From Fidelibacterota bacterium (GTDB lineage Bacteria > Fidelibacterota > Marinisomatia > SCGC-AAA003-L08 > JACNLC01): a stretch of DNA of 64,000 nucleotides. The stretch's first letter is position 1; the number at the start of each line of letters is the position of its first letter. The notes below the pieces were generated by a model. It was not told the origin of the DNA and did no database searches. It saw only the letters and a list, made by a program, of their open reading frames with translations. This document shows, piece after piece, positions 19,481 through 27,937 of this stretch. The stretch spans positions 186,016-250,015 of the forward strand of contig JABHXA010000001.1 in assembly GCA_018657495.1 (NCBI GenBank), in the 5' to 3' direction. The translations under genes and the position numbers were made by a program.

Positions 19481-19801
19481 TTAGTAATCCCGGTACACAG
19501 CATAATTATTTGATACCAACCAATCACTTATATTGATTTTGCTGTCATTATGTTGAATCCAGATTTCGCCAATATACCGACCATACTTCCCCTTTTTGTC
19601 TTTTATGGTCTGCAGCAGTATGTCTTTCCCGTAAATTAACTCACGCAGAGCATCTCTCGAAGCTAATCCCTTTTTTCTTTCATCACCGCGGATTTCAGGA
19701 GCATTTATGCGGGATAGTCTGATTTTTTCTCCTTTCACCCATGTTCCCAATCCTAAATCGATATCCACTGTACATGTATCACCATCATATACTTTTATCA
19801 T
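19481..19801 (-). CDS. Small thermonuclease (SNase-like) protein
   Basis: This 106-residue protein is essentially a bare staphylococcal nuclease-like fold. It starts MIKVYDGDT, has RLSRINAPE (a catalytic arginine and glutamate region) and GKYGRYIGEI (the second catalytic arginine). No signal peptide is visible, so export is doubtful. It lies in the same frame as the lipid kinase, 24 bases past its stop, and is probably translated from the same transcript. The first beta strand before DGDT is short, so an upstream non-ATG start is possible but limited by that stop. Confidence 0.8.
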   Translation of the reverse strand: MIKVYDGDTCTVDIDLGLGTWVKGEKIRLSRINAPEIRGDERKKGLASRDALRELIYGKDILLQTIKDKKGKYGRYIGEIWIQHNDSKINISDWLVSNNYAVYRDY

Positions 19802-19825
19802 GATGCCTTGTAATGGTAGAGCTGT

Positions 19826-20731
19826 TTATTCACTGTTTTGCTTCCTATCATATACCTGGATGGCATGTTTCTTAACTAGAACATCGATTGGCGTGGAGCC
19901 AAGTAGTTCACCATCAATATTCAGCGTCTCGTTATGTTTGGGTAACAGTGAAAATTTATCTGTTTGGTAGTATTCAACTGCTGGATCGTGAATGTGGGAG
20001 CCATCAAACAATTTTGGCAATGTGGCAAGTAGTTTGGCTCGGGTGACATTATATCGGATAACCACAAGATCCACCTTACCATCATCAAGAATGGCTTTGG
20101 GGGCCATTTTCATTCCTTTCCCGGTATGGCAGGTATTGCAGGCAATTATAAACGAGAAATCATCAATGATTTTTTTATCGCCTATAACAAGCTGGGCCGG
20201 TCGAGGCTTTAGGGTTAATACTTCTAGAACGGCTGTAAAGGTATATCGGCGCTCTCCCATCCAGCGATATCTCTCTGCATGTTTCCCAACATCGGTTACT
20301 AATCCCCAACCGACAATATTGAAGGCATACCTGGTAATTTTATTAACTGAAATCTCCATAACATCTATAGGCCTGATATATCCCTCAGTGATTGCTTTTG
20401 CAGCTTCGATTGGATCGAGCATATCCAGGTCGTGCATGAATGAATTTCCGGTGCCACCAGGGATTAATCCAATTGGAATCTGCTTTTTGTCATGTCTTGT
20501 GAGCATTCCATTTATCAGTTCATGCATTGAACCATCACCGCCAATGACAATGATACCGCTGTATCCATCAAAATCAAGCTGATGTGCTAATTCTTTAATA
20601 TGTCCGGCAAAGGTGCTGTCGATGATATCCAATTCAAAACCGGCTTTTTCAAAAATCGGTTTGACTCGTTGCAAAATCCGTAACCCTTTTTTTACTCCGC
20701 CATATGGATTAACCAGCAAATAATATTTCAT
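19826..20731 (-). CDS. Diacylglycerol/lipid kinase family protein (YegS/DgkB-like)
   Basis: About 301 residues with the two-domain DAGK catalytic fold: KYYLLVNPYGG at the start, the nucleotide-binding IIVIGGDGSMHELINGM (GGDGT-type motif with serine) and GLIPGGTGNSF. Family members phosphorylate diacylglycerol or related lipids at the inner membrane surface using ATP. The ATG at 20731 is chosen because it begins directly at the first conserved strand; an 18-residue longer frame from 20785 adds unrelated basic residues. Confidence 0.88.
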   Translation of the reverse strand: MKYYLLVNPYGGVKKGLRILQRVKPIFEKAGFELDIIDSTFAGHIKELAHQLDFDGYSGIIVIGGDGSMHELINGMLTRHDKKQIPIGLIPGGTGNSFMHDLDMLDPIEAAKAITEGYIRPIDVMEISVNKITRYAFNIVGWGLVTDVGKHAERYRWMGERRYTFTAVLEVLTLKPRPAQLVIGDKKIIDDFSFIIACNTCHTGKGMKMAPKAILDDGKVDLVVIRYNVTRAKLLATLPKLFDGSHIHDPAVEYYQTDKFSLLPKHNETLNIDGELLGSTPIDVLVKKHAIQVYDRKQNSE

Positions 20732-21121
20732 TGAATTCCCCGTTTTTAAGAATCTAAATCTATCCCTATCCCCCATTTTTAACAACTACCCAGATACTCA
20801 ATATGACTTAAAAGAAAACTGGGGGAGTTAAACTTTTCAAAAAACACATTTCTGAAATGGGACTAAAAAGAAGAGAATATAGTAAGATTCTATATCAATA
20901 ATTATTCATGTTATAACAAAATGATATAATTTTCAGAGATCCAATATGGACTCAATTAACATTGTCAATATTTTTTAATATTTCTATAAACCTATGTAAA
21001 TAATATGGTTAATATTATTATAATGTTATTTTTTATTCCCTAAAGTCCAATAAATATCGAAACGGCATGCGATTTGTAATTATTCGGACAGATTTGAAAT
21101 TGAAAATAAAAGGAGAAAGAC
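20732..21121. other. Gene-free AT-rich region upstream of the tri-repeat protein gene
   Basis: No convincing ORF or stable hairpin is visible in this roughly 390-base, strongly AT-rich stretch between divergent genes. It presumably holds the promoters of both the lipid kinase and the secreted repeat protein, but I could not assign a clear -35/-10 pair. Confidence 0.5.
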
Positions 21122-21448
21122 ATGTTTAAAAAAATAATTATAATCGCCATCGCTACTTTTGGTTTTGTGTTTATGGTTTCAGGAAGTCAACCCGATGTGA
21201 CAGAATGCAAACTTGATAACTCACAGGAATGCTGGCAGTATGATAATGATAAAGGATGGATCTACCACGCTCCTGTAATTGAGATTTCAGCAGACAACGA
21301 AAATGATAACTGGACGTATGATGATGACAAAGGCTGGATATACAACTCACCTGAAATTGAAATAACTCCTGATGATGATGATACATGGTCTTATGATGAT
21401 GACAAAGGCTGGGTATTTCACGCGGAGGCAATCACCGTTCTGGGATAA
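21122..21448 (+). CDS. Small secreted acidic protein with three WxYDxDKGW repeats
   Basis: This 108-residue protein has a signal peptide (FKKIIIIAIATFGFVFMVSG) followed by three imperfect copies of a unit reading WxYDxDKGW(I/V)(Y/F) at residues 38, 64 and 89, spaced 26 and 25 residues apart. The units are separated by very acidic linkers. The mature chain has two cysteines (29 and 37) just before the first unit. A strong AGGAGA site sits five bases before the ATG and a terminator follows, so it is a self-contained, probably well expressed gene. I do not recognise the family; function unknown. The aspartate-rich loops could bind calcium, which is inference. Confidence 0.85.
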   Translation: MFKKIIIIAIATFGFVFMVSGSQPDVTECKLDNSQECWQYDNDKGWIYHAPVIEISADNENDNWTYDDDKGWIYNSPEIEITPDDDDTWSYDDDKGWVFHAEAITVLG

Positions 21449-21483
21449 TCCCTTAACTCTAATAATTACTTTCTCCTTACGAA

Positions 21484-21512
21484 GGGCCTGAATTAATTCA
21501 GGTCCTTTTTTT
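21484..21512 (+). terminator. Rho-independent terminator after the tri-repeat gene
   Basis: GGGCCTGAAT (21484-21493) pairs with ATTCAGGTCC (21496-21505), allowing one G-T pair, and is followed by seven T residues. It lies 35 bases after the stop of the small secreted protein gene and runs into the aroF stop on the other strand. Confidence 0.9.
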
Positions 21513-22869
21513 ATTCTCTATTTCTTTGTTTTAACAGATCAGAAATATAAAAGGCCAGTTCAAGGCTTTGTTCATTATTTAATCGGGGATCACAAGCTGT
21601 TTCATATTTATTTTCCAATTGATCGACATTAATCTCCTGGGCTCCACCGACGCATTCTGTCACATTATCACCAGTCAGCTCAAAATGAACACCACCTGGG
21701 ATGGTGCTTTCTGTATCATGAATAGAAAAGAATGAATCCAACTCTTTAAGAATGGCATCAAAAGCCCGCGTTTTTCTCCCTGAGGTCGTTGTAAATGTGT
21801 TGCCATGCATTGGGTCACAAATCCATCCGACACGATGTCCGTTTTCTTTCACAGACTGGATTAATTTTGGTAAGAATTTATCTATTTTTTCTGCACCCAT
21901 GCGAGTGATGAGAGAAATCCGTCCCCAAATGTTTTCAGGATTTAATTTATCGAGGATCACCATCAAATCATCAATTTTTGTGGTAGGGCCGAGTTTTATT
22001 CCAATAGGATTGTGGATTCCACCTAAAAACTCAATATGGGCACCATTCACATCCCGGGTTCTATCACCAACCCAGAGCATATGGGCTGAGCAATCATACC
22101 AGTTATTTGAGATGGAATCCTGCCTGGTTAAAGCTTCTTCATATCCAAGTAATAATGCTTCATGTGATGTAAAAAAATCTGTTCTCCTCAATAGTTTTGT
22201 ATTATCCAAGTTGATCCCGCAAGCCTGCATAAATTTCATGGCGCTGTCAATTGCCATGGCGATAGATTCGTATTTTTTTCCCTGTGGTGACCTTTTGATG
22301 AATTCCTGATTCCATAGATGCACTTTATGCAGATCAGCAAATCCTCCCTGAGTAAAGGCCCTGAGCAGATTCAAAGTTGCTGCAGACTGATGATATGCCC
22401 GCAACATGCGTTTTGGGTTTGGTATTCTCGATGATTCATCTGTGCTAAGTCTGTTTACCGCATCCCCACGGTATGAATAAATCTCTTTACCATTAATATA
22501 TTCTGTTTCTTTACTTCGCGGTTTCGCAAATTGACCGGCTATTCTGCCAACTTTGACCACAGATAATCCTGCCCCATATGTGAGAATTGCCGCCATTTGT
22601 AAAATGATTTTGAGCTTATCACGAATTTGATTCGCTGTAAAATCAGCAAAGGTCTCAGCGCAGTCCCCCCCTTGCAAAAGGAAACTTTTTCCCTGAGCCA
22701 CTTCAGATAATTGCTCTGTAAGAGATCTTACTTCTCCAGCAAATACTAATGGTGGAAATGTGGATAATTCTTTATTTACAATTTCTAATTTATCAATATC
22801 CGGCCACTCTGGTTGTTGTAATGCCGTACATCTCTTCCAGGAATCCGGGGACCAGCTTTTATCTTCCAA
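21511..22869 (-). CDS. Class II 3-deoxy-7-phosphoheptulonate (DAHP) synthase
   Basis: This 452-residue protein is a plant/mycobacterial-type (class II) DAHP synthase, which condenses phosphoenolpyruvate and erythrose-4-phosphate in the first step of the shikimate pathway. Typical segments are SWKRCTALQQPEWPD at the start, FLLQGGDCAETF, VKVGRIAGQFAKPRS, and WICDPMHGNTF. It is full length and has no regulatory fusion such as chorismate mutase. It is the second gene of a two-gene strand run after the DUF1028 gene (34 bases apart). Confidence 0.96.
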   Translation of the reverse strand: MEDKSWSPDSWKRCTALQQPEWPDIDKLEIVNKELSTFPPLVFAGEVRSLTEQLSEVAQGKSFLLQGGDCAETFADFTANQIRDKLKIILQMAAILTYGAGLSVVKVGRIAGQFAKPRSKETEYINGKEIYSYRGDAVNRLSTDESSRIPNPKRMLRAYHQSAATLNLLRAFTQGGFADLHKVHLWNQEFIKRSPQGKKYESIAMAIDSAMKFMQACGINLDNTKLLRRTDFFTSHEALLLGYEEALTRQDSISNNWYDCSAHMLWVGDRTRDVNGAHIEFLGGIHNPIGIKLGPTTKIDDLMVILDKLNPENIWGRISLITRMGAEKIDKFLPKLIQSVKENGHRVGWICDPMHGNTFTTTSGRKTRAFDAILKELDSFFSIHDTESTIPGGVHFELTGDNVTECVGGAQEINVDQLENKYETACDPRLNNEQSLELAFYISDLLKQRNRE

Positions 22870-22903
22870 TTATTTCTTTCCTTTTATTTTGATAAGCTAA
22901 CAT

Positions 22904-23878
22904 TTATTGTTTAAGTATTTTGTCAATAAGATCTTTATCGTCAGGCAGGATGCCAGCCGGGACCAATCTTTTTACCAGAATACGTAATTTTGGATCCTTC
23001 GCAAATACATCGGCAAAAATGGGTAATGCTGTATCCAGTTTACCGCTGCCGGCAAGTGTAACGGCTGTCCAAAAAGGTAATTCAGGATTTTCCGGGTAAT
23101 AATTTGCCGCTTTAGAATATTCATCCAGCGCTTCTTTGGTCATTCCTTCTTCCAGATATAAATCACCATTATTAGCGTGTATATAGGCTCGATTGATACG
23201 AATTAGCCGCTTTAATTCTTTCAATGGTTCTGGATGATCTTCAATTCGTAAATCAAATAGTTTGTTATCCCAGGGATTTTCTTCAGGTGTTCCCTTTACT
23301 ACCAGCAATGCAGCAGACTGTCTGCCACGCAGGTCTCCGCCTTCTGCCTGAGCTGCCTCCAGGGCGGCCATCATACGGTCGGCAAGATCGCCGGAGGATG
23401 TTTCAAATGCTTTGGCCATGGCTCCCCAGACTGTTGGGTTTTCCATTATATTTGCCTGTACAGCAAAATTCTTTCCCTGGTAATGACCTGCTTCGGCAAT
23501 GCAATTTTTTCCAGTATGGATGGCAACTGAACCATTCACATCCACCATAGCCACCTGTCTCACATCCCTGCCCTCATCCTGAGAAACAAGAAAATCTAAT
23601 GTTTCTTTTGCAGAATGACCTTTGCTCATTAGTTCTAAACCTTCAGGACCATATTCCACCCGGACAAATGATTGGGTTGCCACCGCTCCGACACCAGATT
23701 TGGCCCAGGGCACCAGAGCGCCAACGGAAAACCAGTGACTTTGTACTGCCACGCCTAATTCGCCAGTTGTTTCATCATATGCCACTATTGAATATGTAGA
23801 TATAGGCCGGTGATCCTGCGCAATTGAAAACACAAGTAGGATTAATGCAATCAATATACATTGAATTGAAAATTTCAT
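22904..23878 (-). CDS. Secreted DUF1028 (Ntn-hydrolase-like) protein with TPR-type tail
   Basis: This 324-residue protein has a signal peptide (residues 1-20) and then a DUF1028 domain: STYSIVAYDETTGELGVAVQSH, GVGAVATQSF and GGDLRGRQSAALLV. DUF1028 is predicted to adopt an N-terminal-nucleophile hydrolase fold, but no reaction is established. The last 90 residues look like a short TPR-type helical repeat (AYIHANNGDLYLEEGMTKEA...). AGGAG precedes the ATG by seven bases. Confidence 0.85.
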   Translation of the reverse strand: MKFSIQCILIALILLVFSIAQDHRPISTYSIVAYDETTGELGVAVQSHWFSVGALVPWAKSGVGAVATQSFVRVEYGPEGLELMSKGHSAKETLDFLVSQDEGRDVRQVAMVDVNGSVAIHTGKNCIAEAGHYQGKNFAVQANIMENPTVWGAMAKAFETSSGDLADRMMAALEAAQAEGGDLRGRQSAALLVVKGTPEENPWDNKLFDLRIEDHPEPLKELKRLIRINRAYIHANNGDLYLEEGMTKEALDEYSKAANYYPENPELPFWTAVTLAGSGKLDTALPIFADVFAKDPKLRILVKRLVPAGILPDDKDLIDKILKQ

Positions 23879-24087
23879 CTTGACTCCTAAAATGGTGATT
23901 AAACCGTATTTTGACTAAAGAAATTAAGCAGAATATATTTTATTGGAGAATCATATATGATGGAATATTAAATAATCTTCACATAGGAATTACAAATAAA
24001 AGGACAACCAGGTTTTGTTAGTGAGAATATTTATAAATTCAGCATGGGAAGGAAACAAGGAAATTGTGATTTTGAAGGGAATGCCAC

Positions 24088-24480
24088 TTGAAACCAAAGA
24101 TTATTTTAATATCTCTAATATCAATTCTCGGGCTGTTCTTTGGCTGTAATTCAGGTATTACTAATAGTGAAATTGAAAAGGATCTTGAAGAGACTGAGAC
24201 CAATGAAATTCCAGTTGAAAATGAGAACGAAACAGAAGAGATTGATCTCACGAATCGTGTTTATATAATATCCAATGGACAAAACTCGTCTAATCAAGCA
24301 GAGTTCTCATTAGGTAACACAACATCCGATTCTGTCAGCTACAGTGGATATTCTCAGAATGTGTTGCTCTATAATACCGAAATGATATCAGACGATGAAT
24401 GGGTAATACTATTTAATAATTGGTGTGCTACAGGTGTTGACACCTTTTATCTTGATCCTGATCAACATACAGCTTCATAG
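24088..24480 (+). CDS. Hypothetical lipoprotein, probably truncated by frameshift
   Basis: The 130-residue product has a lipoprotein signal with SILGLFFGC, a glutamate-rich linker and then a beta-type domain (VYIISNGQNSSNQAEFSLGN ... WVILFNNWCATGVDTFYL). The start is TTG with GAAGGGA seven bases upstream. The frame ends at TAG (24478-24480), but frame +3 remains open from about 24483 to TAA at 24600-24602 and encodes plausible continuation ending in YFLYSDRVEYSHEGNE. This suggests that the domain's last strands were lost by a frameshift or a sequencing error. Function unknown; no family recognised. Confidence 0.6.
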   Translation: MKPKIILISLISILGLFFGCNSGITNSEIEKDLEETETNEIPVENENETEEIDLTNRVYIISNGQNSSNQAEFSLGNTTSDSVSYSGYSQNVLLYNTEMISDDEWVILFNNWCATGVDTFYLDPDQHTAS

Positions 24481-24635
24481 TTCAAAATCCACCTTTTTCA
24501 TGCATGTGGCGAATACAATTAATGATAACCAACATGACTCAAGACTCTACCTATTTTCTTTACAGCGATAGAGTGGAATACTCTCATGAAGGGAATGAGT
24601 AAGGTTCTCAGTTGATGAGTTTTAGTAAGTGAAAT

Positions 24636-25319
24636 ATGAAATTTAACACATATATTTTATTAATAATCCCTCTATTTTCATTGATATACTGCCAAACTGA
24701 AAATACCAGTATCAGTTATGGATCCCCTCTTTCCGGTCATATGGATAACGGTGTAAAGCTTCCATATAAAGGAGAAAATTTTGTTCCTTATTCAACATTG
24801 GGCTTCTTACTGGGACGGACTTATGTTAATTCTAGGGTGAGAGATATAATTGTTGAAACATACAAAATACAGCAAACAAAAAGCCCAGATGTAATCTTTA
24901 TGTATGGTGAAACAGGGTTTGAAAATGGTGGCCCGTTCAAACCACATAAAACTCATATGAACGGTACATCGGTAGATTTCATGGTTCCAATTATTAATAA
25001 AGATGAGGAATCTATTCCATTGCCCACATCCGTTTTTAATAAATTCGGATATTCAATTGAATTCACTTTGGATGGCAAATTTAAGAACTATGAGATTGAT
25101 TTCGAATCTATGGCATCGCATTTAAAATCCCTTCATCAGATTTCCGTATCTATGGGTTATGGTATTCAACTGGTTATTTTCGATCCAAAAATGAGACATC
25201 ACCTTATCAACACTGTCGATGGCGAGTATTTAAAAAACAATTTGAAGTTTAATACAAAAAGAGTGTGGGTTCGACATGATGAGCATTATCATGTTAATTT
25301 TGATATTCCAACTGAGTGA
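24636..25319 (+). CDS. LAS-type metallopeptidase, MepA-like murein endopeptidase
   Basis: This 227-residue protein has a signal peptide or lipoprotein-like start (IPLFSLIYC) and the zinc-ligand pattern of LAS peptidases: H104/H107 and D114 in PHKTHMNGTSVDF, and H214/H217/H219 in the C-terminal RHDEHYHVNF. This arrangement matches penicillin-insensitive murein endopeptidase, which cuts D-alanyl-meso-diaminopimelate cross-links in peptidoglycan. Overall similarity is moderate, so another peptidoglycan amide target is possible. It acts outside the cytoplasm. Confidence 0.75.
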   Translation: MKFNTYILLIIPLFSLIYCQTENTSISYGSPLSGHMDNGVKLPYKGENFVPYSTLGFLLGRTYVNSRVRDIIVETYKIQQTKSPDVIFMYGETGFENGGPFKPHKTHMNGTSVDFMVPIINKDEESIPLPTSVFNKFGYSIEFTLDGKFKNYEIDFESMASHLKSLHQISVSMGYGIQLVIFDPKMRHHLINTVDGEYLKNNLKFNTKRVWVRHDEHYHVNFDIPTE

Positions 25320-25429
25320 TTAAGATGCGGTTTAATTTGACAAGTGTTATGTCGCACCTGCATCTAGTATTTATAAGAGAATAAAAATTTAAATATTAAA
25401 TAAAAAGTTTTTATTGCGTAATTTAAACG

Positions 25430-26758
25430 ATGCAAAAAAATTTATTATACATCGTGTTACTTATGGGTGTCATTGTTTCACAAGATTCATTTCCTGAATC
25501 ACTGTTAGTAGATATCCCCGGAGGGGAATTTAGTATGGGTGAATTAGAAGCTGAATACCTAGGACCCCCGGGGAGTTATGATGCCTTTGTTCATATAATC
25601 ACATTAAATTCTTTTCAAATGAGTGAAACTGAAATATCCAATGAACAATATGCTCAATTCTTAAATTCTGCTTTTTTAGACAACTTAATTGAAGTTCATA
25701 TTGAAACAGGGTCCGGTCCAGATAATGGCAATCTCCTAGTCTATGGCACAGAGATAGCCGCTGAAGATTTTAGCAGTGAGGTACTTTATAATTTGAGTGG
25801 AACCAGAGTCATGAAAGACCACGATAATGATGATGGTGATAATGATTCATTTACCGGTGTGATTGAACCGGAGAATCCATTAAATATCGCTTATATCGGA
25901 TTTGATGAATCGAATGAATCAAATGAATGGTTTTATGTGAAAGACCCAGCCAACCTTGAGGATTTTGACTGGATGGAGTTGACAAACTACTACAATTATA
26001 CCGATGTTTCACATGAACCTGATGAAAGCATTTTGTTGAACGATTATGATAGTTGGAGTGAACTTGCTGATTATCCAAACAACCTTCCAACAGTGCTTGA
26101 AGTTAGTAATTGGCCTGCCACCTTTATCAGATGGTATGGGGCAAAAGCATTTGTACTATTTTATAATATAGATTTACCCTCTGAAGCACAATGGGAATAT
26201 GCAGCACGGGGTGGGTCAGAATTTAATTACTCCACTTCAGATGGTAATATCAATCATGATGGTTCCAGTGCCAACTGGAATTATTTGGAAGCTGAACCTT
26301 CTTTAGGCCATGTATTGGATATCTATCTAAATGAGCCAAATCCTTTTGGATTATATAATATGGCCGGCAATGTATGGGAGTGGGTTGAAGACTGGTATGA
26401 TCAAGATTTTTATACCATAAGCGACGGGGAAACGGATCCACTCAATATAATCGATACCGGGAAAAAAGTCCGACGTGGTGGCTCCTGGAATTATCACCTA
26501 AGTACGCTTAAATCTGCAGCGAGAGCAAATGACGAAAAATTCAAAGGAAATGATCACTTTGGTTTTCGTGTTGTAAAAAATGAACCACTTATTCAAATTG
26601 GTGATGTTAATCAAGATGATTTAATAGATGTTTTGGATTTGGTCGTCACGGTTGATTTAATCCTTAATAATCAATATGATGAAATAGCCGATGTAAATAA
26701 TGATGATTCACTCGATGTTCTTGATATTGTGGAATTGGTTGAGATAATCCTGTATTAA
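25430..26758 (+). CDS. Secreted SUMF1/FGE-like domain protein with dockerin-like tail
   Basis: This 442-residue protein has a signal peptide, then a formylglycine-generating-enzyme-like domain (DIPGGEFSMGE ... EAQWEYAARGG ... NMAGNVWEWVEDWY ... VRRGGSWNY ... HFGFRVVKN). The protein has no cysteine at all, so it lacks the active-site cysteines of true FGE and is better viewed as a binding or structural SUMF1-type domain. A large insertion (about residues 90-220) is acidic. Residues 385-442 form two EF-hand-like dockerin repeats (DVNQDDLIDVLDLVVTV and DVNNDDSLDVLDIVELV), as in other secreted proteins of this window. Confidence 0.85.
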   Translation: MQKNLLYIVLLMGVIVSQDSFPESLLVDIPGGEFSMGELEAEYLGPPGSYDAFVHIITLNSFQMSETEISNEQYAQFLNSAFLDNLIEVHIETGSGPDNGNLLVYGTEIAAEDFSSEVLYNLSGTRVMKDHDNDDGDNDSFTGVIEPENPLNIAYIGFDESNESNEWFYVKDPANLEDFDWMELTNYYNYTDVSHEPDESILLNDYDSWSELADYPNNLPTVLEVSNWPATFIRWYGAKAFVLFYNIDLPSEAQWEYAARGGSEFNYSTSDGNINHDGSSANWNYLEAEPSLGHVLDIYLNEPNPFGLYNMAGNVWEWVEDWYDQDFYTISDGETDPLNIIDTGKKVRRGGSWNYHLSTLKSAARANDEKFKGNDHFGFRVVKNEPLIQIGDVNQDDLIDVLDLVVTVDLILNNQYDEIADVNNDDSLDVLDIVELVEIILY

Positions 26759-27361
26759 TATTAATTTTGTGGAAATCTTAGCGATATTTCCAATGAAATA
26801 ATTATAAAAACGAATCGTTATTAAATCTAATTTTATGTTTTTGCACATTTGATATTTCTCACCAACGAAACCGCATATAACGGAATATTCAAAAAATGTC
26901 ATTGGATATAATGTCATAAAATTAACTTTCCCGACGGGGAAACTGCGATGTTGCCCGATTGCAACCCCAAAAAGAGATCCTGCTGCAACGATATGAAATT
27001 CAGGTGCATTCTCGTAAAAGTATTTTAGACTGGTGATCACTTCAGGAACAAATTGTACTTCATCAAAAAACAGTAAGGTATTTTCAGCAGATATCTTTTT
27101 GCCAATATACAAACTGATATTATTCAAAATCACATTGGGGGCCAAATCTCTTTTGAATAAATCATGTAAATTTTTATCCTGCTCAAAATTCAGATAAATG
27201 TAATTTGAATATTCTGAATTACCAAATTGATCTACCAGAAATGTTTTCCCCACTTGCCGGGCCCCCTGCAACAATAAGGGCTTACGCTTGTCATCATTTT
27301 TCCATTTAGTCAGCTCTTGATAAGCATTTCTTTTCACTGTGGATCTCCAATAATGTGTCAT
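26708..27361 (-). pseudogene. Truncated AAA/DUF4143-type ATPase gene
   Basis: The first 170 residues match the N-terminal ATPase of the AAA_14/DUF4143 family: RNAYQELTKWKN, Walker A LLLQGARQVGKTFLV, Walker B LLFFDEVQ, the sensor-like HIVAAGSLFGVA and YPMTFFEYS. After that the frame continues with unrelated residues to 217, while family members usually run to about 400 residues with a C-terminal DUF4143 domain. The frame also overlaps the 3' end of the convergent dockerin gene by 51 bases. It is most likely the remnant of a deleted gene. Full-length members are common in accessory DNA. Confidence 0.75.
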
Positions 27362-27590
27362 TGTCCATCTTGATTATGAAATTCTCACAAGGGTTAACTG
27401 CCTTTGCTAATATATGCGCCAGGACCCTCTTGAGGTTTTTCGTTTTTGATTCTCAGAGGACGAAAATCATTATTGGCATTAACCAACCTCTACCATATTT
27501 ATCGATAGAAACACCGGATATAGTCAGAAAATTTAGTAACACTATCGCTAATTCGATATCAGATAGCCAATGGTCGCTTCACAAGCCCCA

Positions 27591-27644
27591 CTTGTCCAAC
27601 ATCGCTGGACACCTTCCCTTGACAGGGAAGAAATACCCTACAAG
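27591..27644. repeat. Two-hairpin palindromic element
   Basis: Outer arms CTTGT (27591-27595) and ACAAG (27640-27644) enclose two perfect hairpins: TGTCCA/TGGACA (27593-27598 with 27606-27611) and CTTCCCT/AGGGAAG (27613-27619 with 27624-27630). The layout is the same as at 33939-34033. It lies in the 576-base gene-poor stretch between the broken ATPase gene and the ABC exporter genes. The rest of that stretch holds only a 39-codon ORF at 27705-27824 that I could not assign. Confidence 0.6.
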
Positions 27645-27937
27645 AGATTGATTAATATTGATCGATCCATGGGGTTTTGATCATCAACTACTCATTAATC
27701 TGATATGAAAGAAAACCTAAGGGCGGCAGGCGGTAGTGATTCTAAATGGATGGATGCCTCAATAATATTTGCTTCACAAACTACTCAACAAGTGAAGGAG
27801 ACCATTCTTCAGCTATCCTGCTAAAGTCATGCTTTGCATTCACCTTGCATAACATTATAATTTTATCCTGCATTTTTTTCGGATTTACACCAACTTAGAT
27901 CAATTCTAGAGGATTAAATATTTCCAGATTTAAAACA

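Noticed and set aside
19992..20582. 196-codon ORF on the plus strand
   Set aside because: It is exactly antisense to the conserved core of the lipid kinase gene and has no recognisable motif.
21752..22309. 185-codon ORF on the plus strand
   Set aside because: It is antisense to the well-conserved class II DAHP synthase gene; no family features.
25430..26758. True sulfatase-modifying (formylglycine-generating) enzyme
   Set aside because: The fold motifs are present, but the protein has no cysteine, and no sulfatase gene lies nearby.
27355..27651. 98-codon ORF on the plus strand in the gap after the broken ATPase gene
   Set aside because: No ribosome site, no motif, and it runs through the palindromic element; probably chance.
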